Shown here piece by piece: positions 1 through 6,341 of a DNA stretch of 21,955 bases. Origin of the DNA: CAHJXF01 sp038240015 (GTDB lineage: Bacteria > Pseudomonadota > Gammaproteobacteria > Burkholderiales > Burkholderiaceae_D); NCBI GenBank assembly GCA_038240015.1, contig JBBSEF010000051.1, positions 1 through 21,955 of the forward strand, read 5' to 3'. Every line of letters begins with the position of its first letter. The stretch's first letter is position 1. The translations under genes and the position numbers were made by a program. Under the pieces are notes generated by a model. The model was not told the DNA's origin and did no database searches. It saw only the letters and a list, made by a program, of their open reading frames with translations.

Positions 1-17
1 CGTAGTGTTAACACGCC

Positions 18-593
18 CTAATTTAATACACCGGCGGTTTTGGCTCCGTGCGTTGCTATGGCATCCATCAGGGCCGGCGATAGGCAATCGTAAGGAGGCA
101 GACCCAGTTCCACCAGTCTTGCCCTAACAGCGCCCATGTTGTCGGGGCTCGCGCCGGATTCGATAATCGACGAAACAAAGGCTGCGAATTCCGGTGGTGC
201 CCAGCCTGCCTCCTTCGAGCGCTCGGTATGAATAAAATCGAGCCCGTGAAACGGATGGCCCTTATTCTCGATCCGGCCATACATATGGACACCGCACTCT
301 TTACATGCATGCCGCTGAATAGTTGCCTTGGGATCTACTACCTTCAGTTTGTCGCCATTGGCACTGACACTGACATTGTCGCGCGATACCACAGCGACCT
401 GCGAGAACAGCGCCCCCTTCGGTTTCCAACACTTCGTACAACCACAAACGTGATTGTGCGCGCACTGTCCTTTGATCTCCACTGCCACCTTGTTCTGCGA
501 ACATCCGCAGAAAAGCGTGCCGCCAGCAAAATTCTTTGCCGCGGGTTTGATTCCATTGTCAACAGCCGGATGTATTTTGACTTGATTACTCAT
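18..593 (-). CDS. gfa: S-(hydroxymethyl)glutathione synthase (Gfa)
   Basis: This 191-residue protein belongs to the Gfa/CENP-V family, which promotes condensation of formaldehyde with glutathione to S-hydroxymethylglutathione, the substrate of AdhC. The zinc-binding cysteines are all visible: C29-x-C31, C50-x-C52-x2-C55 and C97-x2-C100, with the spacing of the Paracoccus protein shifted by two residues. Length is normal for the family. The start is supported by a strong AAGGAG ribosome binding site just upstream of the ATG. It is the last gene of the adhC-fghA-gfa set, 149 nt downstream of fghA. The enzymatic role of Gfa is debated in the literature (it may act as a glutathione carrier), but family assignment is secure. 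Confidence 0.93.
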   Translation of the reverse strand: MSNQVKIHPAVDNGIKPAAKNFAGGTLFCGCSQNKVAVEIKGQCAHNHVCGCTKCWKPKGALFSQVAVVSRDNVSVSANGDKLKVVDPKATIQRHACKECGVHMYGRIENKGHPFHGLDFIHTERSKEAGWAPPEFAAFVSSIIESGASPDNMGAVRARLVELGLPPYDCLSPALMDAIATHGAKTAGVLN

Positions 594-742
594 GATAGCT
601 CTCCTTTTAGATTACGTTTCTGTCGACGCAGCCTGGGATGGTGGCCGGCATGCTTTAAATCATTGTTCCCCGGGAAAGTGGTGAATTCCATCACTAGAAT
701 TGCTAGAGCGTATTTATTGACGCAAGAGGTCGATCGATGTCA

Positions 743-1597
743 TCACAACGCAATGGTTTCGGGTTGCACCCGGTGGTGGAATCGAATATGGTCTTCAACC
801 ACGGTCGATATGAAATAATACCCATGGTCATAACCAGCGTGTCGTCGAAGTTCCAATGGTTGCTTCGCTTGCCGGCACGCTTCCTCAAATACTTCTGGAT
901 ATAGTTGTTCAGGCAAAAATTTATCGCGCAAACCCTGATCAATCAGTATCCCATGGGGAAATGGCGTACGCATGGTCGCCATCAACGCGCTGGAATCATA
1001 CTGCTGCCAGGACGCCTCATTAGCGCCCAAATATCCGGAAAATGCTTTCCTGCCCCACGGACAGCGAGTTGGTGCGGCAATCGGTGCAATTGCCGACACC
1101 GATTTGAACAGATCTGGATTACGCAGGGCCAGAACCAGCGCACCGTGGCCGCCCATTGAGTGCCCGAAAATACCCATCTGCGACTCATCGACGGGAAATT
1201 CCCGCAAGACCAGTTCGCGCAGCTCATGAATATAACTGTACATGCGGTAGTGCTTGCTCCAAGGCGATTGAGTTGCATCAACATAGAACCCCGCCGCTAC
1301 GCCGAAGTCCCAGTTGTCGGATTCGCCGACGATGCCGGCGCCGCGCGGACTGGTGTCAGGGGTGATCAGCATCATGCCAAGGGCTGCGGCCACTCGTTGT
1401 GCGCCAGCCTTGATCATGAACGTTTCTTCGGTACATGTTAAACCCGCGAGATAGAATAATGCCGGCACCTTGCTTGGCCCCGCTTGGGCGGGCAAGAAGA
1501 GCGAGAAGCGCATCGGCAACCCGATTTCGCGGGACGCGTGGCTGTAGAAGCGCTGGAAGCCCCCGAAACAGGCGTGCTCGCTGATCAGTTCAAGCAT
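743..1597 (-). CDS. fghA: S-formylglutathione hydrolase
   Basis: This 284-residue cytoplasmic serine hydrolase of the esterase D family hydrolyses S-formylglutathione to formate and glutathione, the last step of glutathione-dependent formaldehyde oxidation. The nucleophile elbow GHSMGG places the catalytic serine at S147. The remaining triad is D225 in the QGLRDKF segment and H258 in YDHGYYF, matching human esterase D by eye. Length matches the family (about 280). The start codon lies one nucleotide after the adhC stop, so the two genes are almost certainly cotranscribed and probably translationally coupled. Nothing is missing or truncated. Confidence 0.95.
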   Translation of the reverse strand: MLELISEHACFGGFQRFYSHASREIGLPMRFSLFLPAQAGPSKVPALFYLAGLTCTEETFMIKAGAQRVAAALGMMLITPDTSPRGAGIVGESDNWDFGVAAGFYVDATQSPWSKHYRMYSYIHELRELVLREFPVDESQMGIFGHSMGGHGALVLALRNPDLFKSVSAIAPIAAPTRCPWGRKAFSGYLGANEASWQQYDSSALMATMRTPFPHGILIDQGLRDKFLPEQLYPEVFEEACRQAKQPLELRRHAGYDHGYYFISTVVEDHIRFHHRVQPETIAL

Positions 1598-1598
1598 C

Positions 1599-2708
1599 TC
1601 AGAACGTCACGACGGATCGAATCGATTTACCCTCGTGCATTAGGTCGAAGGCCTCGTTGATTTTCTCTAGTGGCATGACGTGGGTTATCAGATCGTCGAT
1701 GTTGATCTTTCCTTCCATGTACCAATCAACAATCTTCGGCACGTCGGTACGGCCGCGCGCGCCGCCGAACGCAGAGCCTTTCCATACGCGGCCTGTGACG
1801 AGTTGAAATGGGCGGGTCGATATCTCTTGGCCCGCGCCCGCCACGCCAATGATCGTGCTAACGCCCCAGCCCTTGTGGCAGCATTCTAGGGCCTGGCGCA
1901 TTAATTTGACGTTACCGACGCATTCGAATGTGTGGTCCGCGCCGCCCTTGGTCAGTTCGACGAGGTATGGCACCAGATCGCCTTCGACTTCTTTTGGGTT
2001 TACAAAGTGCGTCATGCCGAACTTTTCGGCCAGGGCTTTCCGTCCAGGATTCAAATCGACCCCGATGATCATGTCGGCGCTGGCCAGACGCGCGCCTTGA
2101 ATCACATTTAAGCCGATGCCACCCAGGCCGAATACGATTACTTTTGCACCTGGCTGTACCTTGGCGGTATAAAGGACTGCACCGACCCCGGTGGTCACGC
2201 CGCAACCGATGTAGCACACCTTATCGAACGGGGCATCCTCGCGAATCTTGGCTACGGCTATCTCGGGCACCACGGTGTAATTGGCAAAAGTGGACGTTCC
2301 CATGTAATGAAACACCGGCTTGCCGTCAATGCTGAAGCGGCTGGTCCCATCCGGCATCAATCCTCGGCCTTGCGTCGAACGAATCGCTTGGCAAAGATTG
2401 GTCTTTTGGGAGAGGCAATACTCGCATTGGCGACATTCCGGCGTGTAAAGCGGGATGACGTGATCGCCCTTTTTCACACTGGTCACGCCGGGGCCTACGT
2501 CCACCACGAGTCCCGCACCCTCGTGACCTAATATCGCGGGGAATAGTCCTTCCGGATCGTCGCCCGACAGCGTGAAGGCATCGGTATGACAAATACCCGT
2601 CGCCTTAATTTCGATCAGCACTTCCCCGGTTCTGGGACCGTCCAGATCCACAGTCTCGATTGATAGAGGGGCTCCGGCCTTACGCGCGACGGCTGCTTTA
2701 ACTTTCAT
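1599..2708 (-). CDS. adhC: S-(hydroxymethyl)glutathione dehydrogenase / class III alcohol dehydrogenase
   Basis: Zinc-dependent medium-chain dehydrogenase of 369 residues that oxidises S-hydroxymethylglutathione to S-formylglutathione with NAD+. Catalytic zinc ligands are C40, H62 and C169. The structural zinc cysteines C92, C95, C98 and C106 are present, and the GLGGIGL dinucleotide-binding motif lies at about 194-200. I chose the ATG at 2708 (MKVKAAVARK) because it gives the canonical class III length and has an AAGGA site just upstream. An upstream in-frame ATG at 2750 would add 14 atypical residues. It is first in the operon and followed directly by fghA. The long upstream region with inverted repeats suggests regulation there. 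Confidence 0.95.
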   Translation of the reverse strand: MKVKAAVARKAGAPLSIETVDLDGPRTGEVLIEIKATGICHTDAFTLSGDDPEGLFPAILGHEGAGLVVDVGPGVTSVKKGDHVIPLYTPECRQCEYCLSQKTNLCQAIRSTQGRGLMPDGTSRFSIDGKPVFHYMGTSTFANYTVVPEIAVAKIREDAPFDKVCYIGCGVTTGVGAVLYTAKVQPGAKVIVFGLGGIGLNVIQGARLASADMIIGVDLNPGRKALAEKFGMTHFVNPKEVEGDLVPYLVELTKGGADHTFECVGNVKLMRQALECCHKGWGVSTIIGVAGAGQEISTRPFQLVTGRVWKGSAFGGARGRTDVPKIVDWYMEGKINIDDLITHVMPLEKINEAFDLMHEGKSIRSVVTF

Positions 2709-2857
2709 ATTTTTCCTTCGGACAAATAAAGTCGGAACGCTTGGTCCCACCCGGTCAACAGTTGCTTCCTTGTATAGGCGCGCCGAAGTATCGGGCAGCT
2801 ACGCAAATATCGCGCCACTGCTGAAAGCCTTGTTGTTCCACTTGGCGAAAGAAGTGA

Positions 2858-2896
2858 CGTTTCGCTTGGAAACGACTGTCTGTTTCTCAAGGAAAC
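2858..2896. promoter_or_regulatory. Paired inverted repeats GTTTC-N5-GAAAC (candidate operator)
   Basis: Two copies of the same dyad, CGTTTC-GCTTG-GAAACG (2858-2874) and GTTTC-TCAAG-GAAAC (2882-2896), have centres 23 bp apart, about two helical turns. Such tandem dyads are what a dimeric regulator binding on one DNA face would need. They sit about 150-190 bp upstream of the adhC start codon. Which protein binds them, if any, is unknown to me; the site may belong to adhC or to the integrated element. Confidence 0.4.
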
Positions 2897-2934
2897 GAAT
2901 TCGTTCGAGGCAATCTTATAGTCACATCTGTGAC
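2894..2934. promoter_or_regulatory. Palindrome AACGAATTCGTT and dyad GTCACA-TC-TGTGAC
   Basis: A perfect 12-bp palindrome occupies 2894-2905, overlapping the second GTTTC-N5-GAAAC arm. A 6-bp inverted repeat with a 2-bp spacer lies at 2921-2934. The latter resembles CRP-type half sites but in the opposite orientation and with too short a spacer, so I do not call it a CRP site. Together with the neighbouring paired dyads this makes an unusually dense symmetric block. Confidence 0.3.
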
Positions 2935-3110
2935 GCCCGCCGCCAAGTCAATTCTTGGCGCCGAGTTGTTCACCTCTGGGGGGTCACTCCACGGCGGCTC
3001 AAATTTAAAATCGGCGCCGACACCCCATGTGCTCAAACAGCGCGTTCATTCGGTTTCACGCTCGCTGCCGCTTATCGGCGCTCAATCAGACTTGTACCGA
3101 ACTCTGATTC

Positions 3111-3129
3111 ACTGTGCCATAACTGTGCC
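3111..3129. repeat. Short direct repeat ACTGTGCC-ATA-ACTGTGCC
   Basis: Two identical 8-mers are separated by 3 bp, an 11-bp period close to one helical turn. The repeat sits about 75 bp from the tRNA-Asn scar. A possible role is an arm-type site for the recombinase that used the tRNA, but two copies of an 8-mer are weak evidence. Confidence 0.3.
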
Positions 3130-3205
3130 GCAGATATATTGTTTTCGAGGTTGGCAAGCACTGCAAGTCGTTGATTTAAATGACTGTTAGTTACTCAAAA
3201 TTTGC

Positions 3206-3250
3206 CTGTTAATCCGTGTGTCCCTGGTTCGAGTCCAGGTCGGGGAGCCA
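3206..3250 (+). pseudogene. 3' half of tRNA-Asn (attachment-site remnant)
   Basis: From the anticodon loop onward this is a bacterial tRNA-Asn: CT-GTT-AA anticodon loop (GTT at 3208-3210), 3' anticodon strand, the T arm CCTGG-TTCGAGT-CCAGG, acceptor 3' strand TCGGGGA, discriminator G and encoded CCA. The 5' half (acceptor 5' strand, D arm, 5' anticodon strand) is absent; the bases to the left are unrelated AT-rich sequence. Such a 3' fragment starting at the anticodon loop is the classic product of tyrosine-recombinase integration into a tRNA gene. The element regenerates the intact gene at one end and leaves the 3' copy at the other. From the orientation, the element would lie to the left. 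It cannot fold as a functional tRNA. Confidence 0.85.
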
Positions 3251-3256
3251 GTAAAG

Positions 3257-3272
3257 ACGCGGGTCTCCGCGT
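3257..3272. terminator. Hairpin ACGCGG-GTCT-CCGCGT just after the tRNA fragment
   Basis: A perfect 6-bp GC-rich stem with a 4-nt loop starts 7 nt after the CCA of the tRNA fragment, where tRNA genes commonly have their terminator. There is only a weak T run afterwards. It may be the original terminator of the tRNA-Asn gene carried along with the attachment site. Confidence 0.4.
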
Positions 3273-3289
3273 TCTACCCCTGCACGTCG

Positions 3290-4333
3290 TCATGCTTTTC
3301 TTCCGACGATGATGTTTTGTCCGAACACGTCGCGGTAGGGACCTGTCTCGATATACTCCAGATAATCGAAGCACTCCGTCCAGTACTTCATGACATAGTT
3401 CCGAGAGATGCAGGTTTCTCCCATCCAGTCGGAAGTCACACCGTATCCTTCGACCGAGGTGTCGAAGCAAAAGCGACCGTTGTCGTAGTCCGACAACCAC
3501 TTGTCGGTATCCTCGAAGAGCTCGGGGAAGTGCTTCGTCGTTGATGTGAGTTCCTTGTTGCCTCGGCTGTCCCTGCAACGCGTGATGAACTCGCGTCCCC
3601 ACGTCGTAGCGATTAGAACGCCGCCCGGCGCCAGGATTCGCTTGAACTCCTCCAACCATTTCCGGTGCGCATCTTCGGACAGGTGCGAGAAGACCGACAG
3701 GGCGTAGACAAAGTCGAAAGATTCCGGGGGGAACCGCGTCGGAGGAAACGGATCGTTATGGACGAAGGTGCCCCATCGGAATTCCTTCTGACAGAACGCG
3801 ATCATTGCATCGTACGCGTCGATCCCATGGAGCTTCGACGGGTCGATATCCTTGAGGAAAAACCTGAAAATTCTGCCCCAGCCGCATCCGAAGTCCAGCA
3901 CATTCTTGCAAGCGGAGAGTTCGCGATTGCCAGTGCGCTCGTAGAGCTTCTTGAAAATCTTCGATGCGCTTAGCCCGAATTGCATCGCGGTGTCGCCGAC
4001 CGAACCGGTGGACTGATACTGCAATTGTTCCGTGGGCAACCCGGGGAGAATATTCCTGACGGCAGCGCTTCTCCGGTAACCCTCGGTATGCAACCAAAGC
4101 CAAAAATCGTCGTCGACTCCTCCAAACAGTCGATCGGGGGATGCGCCGTTTGGGGCCCCATCGAGGAGGTTGCGCAGTCTTAACATTTTCAATGTGCTGC
4201 GCATTTCGCGTCGAGCGTCCGCGATGTTGGCCGAAACTTTCCGTCCACTGCGCTCAGCGATGCGTTCGACCAGGAAGAGATCGGTCGTTCGAACGATGAA
4301 CTGTTTCATCGGTAGCGCTCGGGGCGCGGCCAT
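3290..4333 (-). CDS. Class I SAM-dependent methyltransferase
   Basis: A 347-residue protein with a Rossmann-type methyltransferase domain in the middle. Motif I is VLDFGCGWGRI at about 145-155, an acidic residue follows strand two (HGIDAYD, about 169-175), and the motif IV region is FDFVYALSVFSHL at about 206-218. PGG before a strand lies at about 236-238, typical of the Methyltransf_25/11 families. The N-terminal 130 residues have no family I recognise and may position the substrate. The ATG at 4333 has a GAGGAA site 10 nt upstream; an alternative ATG is 8 codons in. Composition is less GC-rich than the ppc-to-M20 region. Its position right of the tRNA scar fits accessory cargo. The substrate is unknown (sugar, lipid or small molecule). 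Confidence 0.85.
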   Translation of the reverse strand: MAAPRALPMKQFIVRTTDLFLVERIAERSGRKVSANIADARREMRSTLKMLRLRNLLDGAPNGASPDRLFGGVDDDFWLWLHTEGYRRSAAVRNILPGLPTEQLQYQSTGSVGDTAMQFGLSASKIFKKLYERTGNRELSACKNVLDFGCGWGRIFRFFLKDIDPSKLHGIDAYDAMIAFCQKEFRWGTFVHNDPFPPTRFPPESFDFVYALSVFSHLSEDAHRKWLEEFKRILAPGGVLIATTWGREFITRCRDSRGNKELTSTTKHFPELFEDTDKWLSDYDNGRFCFDTSVEGYGVTSDWMGETCISRNYVMKYWTECFDYLEYIETGPYRDVFGQNIIVGRKA

Positions 4334-4384
4334 TTAAGCTTTTCCTCGTTGACAGCAACACACAATGGTTGGAGGTATATTCAT

Positions 4385-4705
4385 CTAGGCGACCACCCTT
4401 GGACTTGAAGTTTCTCGGAAATTGGTAAGCGTATCCGACAGTTCGTCTGTGGTTAGTTCACGCGTTGAGTACCTGTATACATATCCACGGCCCGCCGTGG
4501 CCCGCCAATCAGAACGGATGCATTGTTCACCGCGATCGATTGCTGTCAGCGCTGTTGACGCGCAAGGTGTCGTGCTCGTGCGCCAAGTAGTGCAGCAGAT
4601 CTCGTCGGTCTTGTTGTAGATGCGGAGCATGACGTCGCCACCAGCGCCAAATTGAATCGTTTGTGTCTTTGGATCCCTTCGGAAAGAAGCATCTTTCGCC
4701 GACAT
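4385..4705 (-). pseudogene. Possible fragment of a phage/plasmid replication-initiation protein
   Basis: A 106-residue frame without good family support over its whole length. The stretch TIQFGAGGDVMLRIYNKTDEI (around residues 16-36) resembles the core of Rep_trans-type initiators of small phages and plasmids, which carry an FG...LRIYNK-type segment. After it the sequence becomes low in conserved features and lacks the catalytic Tyr context I would expect, and intact initiators are about 300 residues or more. I therefore read it as a decayed piece rather than a gene. It lies in the low-GC accessory zone. The assignment rests on one short motif and could be wrong. Confidence 0.35.
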
Positions 4706-4771
4706 AGAGATTACCGAATCTGCATCGAAGTCGACGCTTTCAAGATAGAAATCGAAGGTGAAGAAGCGATT

Positions 4772-4933
4772 ATGAGTAAGTACGCATTTGATTTATCGTC
4801 CGAAACGCATACGAACTTCCGGCAGCTTTTTTTGTTTGTGGAAACCAACGGATGCATCCACTTGACGAATTGGGATGCACAACGTCTTGCGACCCTAGCC
4901 AAGCCGGGATTCGCGGTAAACGTGCGGGACTAG
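4772..4933 (+). CDS. Small hypothetical protein
   Basis: A 53-residue frame starting MSKYAFDLSS, with only a weak GAAG-type ribosome binding site. Its composition is plausible for a protein (mixed hydrophobic and polar residues, one Trp, no low-complexity bias), but no domain is recognisable. The frame stays open upstream to 4652. It ends 18 nt before the M23 peptidase pseudogene on the same strand. It could equally be part of decayed element DNA. Confidence 0.3.
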   Translation: MSKYAFDLSSETHTNFRQLFLFVETNGCIHLTNWDAQRLATLAKPGFAVNVRD

Positions 4934-4951
4934 ACTTGGTCGCTGAAGCCT

Positions 4952-5468
4952 ATGCGCATGCGCCGCTCCCACATTCACGCAGCGATTCTTGCTTGGGCTT
5001 GCGATGGTTCATCCGCGGCCGCATCTCCACCGGCCATCAGTGACATCGGCGGCCTTCTCATCCCGGTGGACGGCGTGGTCGCATCGGAGTTGCGCGATTC
5101 GTTTGGCGACCAGCGCCACGGTCACGCGCATGAAGCAATCGACATCGCTGCAGCACGCGGGACCAAGGTGTTCGCCGTTGACGACGGCAAACTGGTCAAG
5201 CTCTTCAAGAGCGTTCCCGGTGGGTTGACGATCTACCAGTACGACCTGCTCGCCCGCTTCGCGTATTACTACGCGCATCTTGACGGTTACGCACCGGGCA
5301 TCACCGGAGGGGATGGCATTGCATCGCGGAGATCTGCTCGGCTTTGTCGGCACGAGCGGCAACGCTCCGAAGGAAGCACCGCATCTTCACTTCGCAATAT
5401 TTCGGCTTGGCCCGCAGCCTCAGTGGTGGAAAGGCGCGCCAGTGAATCCGATCGGTGCGTTTCGCTGA
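4952..5468 (+). pseudogene. M23 family metallopeptidase, frameshifted
   Basis: Two consecutive frames together encode one LytM/M23-type peptidase (cell-wall endopeptidase fold). Frame one (from 4952) carries a possible signal peptide, the LIPVDG segment and the first zinc motif H60-x3-D64 (HEAID). It continues to YYAHLDGYAPG. The protein then carries on in the next frame (from about 5307) with HRGDLLGFVGTSGNAP and the second zinc motif HLHF, ending at 5468. One extra G at 5306-5307 explains the switch: removing it restores a continuous reading through ITEGMALHRGD. The signal peptide core also looks interrupted. It is either a genuine pseudogene or a sequencing error; the neighbouring decayed ppc copy favours decay. 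Confidence 0.8.
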
Positions 5469-5510
5469 CCTGTTCGACGAGCCCGCCAGCCGAGCCTTGC
5501 CGCATCACGA

Positions 5511-5730
5511 ACAAGAGTAACGCCCAAGCCGGTCGCGCCCTTGACCGCTTGCTGAAGAATCTCGCCGACGACCACACCGTCAGTGTGATACGCGCCTTCA
5601 GCATCCGCCCCGGCCACGTCGCACACACGCTGGCCCACGCCTACGTCGCCGCTGTCCTCACCGCGCATCCCACCGAAGTACAACGCAGAGCATTCTCGAC
5701 GCGAAGCGCGCGATCGCGGAATTGCTCAGG
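5511..5730 (+). pseudogene. Decayed partial copy of ppc (5' region)
   Basis: This stretch matches the intact ppc gene downstream in two blocks. Positions 5511-5602 correspond to 7579-7669 or so, and 5603-5730 correspond to 7799 onward, so 129 bp (43 codons, in frame) are missing at the junction. The active-site segment TAHPTE is retained, but a one-base deletion soon after it shifts the frame, and similarity stops at about 5730. Identity is high but not perfect, roughly 85-90 percent by eye. Many differences are silent third-position changes, which suggests the copy diverged while still under selection rather than arising by a very recent duplication. It lies directly after the broken M23 gene. 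Confidence 0.85.
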
Positions 5731-5828
5731 CCTTTTTTCACCTCGGACCGCGATACCAAACATCGACTTGGACAATCCAGTCGCCGCTGTCCCACCGCGT
5801 GCGCGGCGGTGCGGTAATGCACGGCAAC

Positions 5829-6341
5829 TCAAAACTCGAGGGGTGGGCCCTGCCACGCGACGTCTCGCGGTCGCGCGCGAGATAGCGCCTCGCCAGCCTC
5901 ACACCAACCGTCGCACGCATTGCGACCCGGACGGCGACGCCACCAGTTCAGCAGTGCCTTGCAATCCGCATAGAAGCGGAAGAAACGCAATATCTGTTCC
6001 TGCTTGCTTGCGCTGACCGGGCCGTCGCTGCAGATCAGTTTGTCGTCGACCATGCCTCGGTCCATGAGGATCACCGCTCCCCACGCGCGGACGTTGAGGC
6101 GCGTACCGGCTCGCAATCGAGGCCCGAGCACAACCGCATCCAGCAAGTCTCCTTCGAGTCCCAGGTAGCGAGGCACGGAGCCATAGTTGAACGGACAGGG
6201 GAATGGCGACACGAAATCAATGTGCCCGGTCGATCCACGCTTGAGAAAGCTCCCGCGCGGAATTTCGATCACGACTTCGATCTCAGGCGGTGCTGGAAAG
6301 GAATCGGGGGCGATGTTCCGATTGCCGGTTGTGCAACTCAT
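5829..6341 (-). CDS. Inorganic pyrophosphatase family protein, divergent
   Basis: A 170-residue member of the soluble family I inorganic diphosphatase fold (pyrophosphate to two phosphates, Mg-dependent). Visible equivalents of the Escherichia coli active site are E26 and K34 (EIPRGSFLK), Y53 in FNYG, the GDLLD motif with D65 and D68, and D94-x4-D99-x-K101. By-eye alignment suggests that E. coli D65 is replaced by E63, that R43 has no equivalent, and that K142 is replaced by A125. Housekeeping function is therefore uncertain and it may have a specialised substrate. Its ATG overlaps the stop of the upstream exported-protein gene (ATGA), so the two are translationally coupled. Confidence 0.75.
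   Translation of the reverse strand: MSCTTGNRNIAPDSFPAPPEIEVVIEIPRGSFLKRGSTGHIDFVSPFPCPFNYGSVPRYLGLEGDLLDAVVLGPRLRAGTRLNVRAWGAVILMDRGMVDDKLICSDGPVSASKQEQILRFFRFYADCKALLNWWRRRPGRNACDGWCEAGEALSRARPRDVAWQGPPLEF

Larger units (their letters stand above)
2709..3205. other. Non-coding region upstream of adhC
   Basis: About 500 bp without a convincing gene; open frames here are short, lack family resemblance and have no clear ribosome binding sites. It must hold the adhC promoter, although I cannot place a convincing sigma-70 box pair. Two GTTTC-N5-GAAAC dyads, a 12-bp palindrome (2894-2905) and a GTCACA-TC-TGTGAC dyad (2921-2934) lie 150-225 bp upstream of adhC. A short direct repeat (3111-3129) lies close to the tRNA scar. 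Base composition is lower in GC than the right part of the window. Confidence 0.5.

Noticed and set aside
228..818. 196-residue plus-strand open frame over gfa
   Set aside because: Lies antisense to the well-supported gfa gene, has no family resemblance and continues into unrelated intergenic sequence.
2921..2934. CRP/FNR binding site
   Set aside because: The half sites TCACA and TGTGA are in the reverse order to a CRP site and only 2 bp apart.
3195..3659. Minus-strand frame ending in a PRPGLEPGTHGLTGKF-like tail
   Set aside because: That tail is the translation of the reverse strand of the tRNA-Asn 3' half, a well-known annotation artefact; the rest is out of frame with the methyltransferase.
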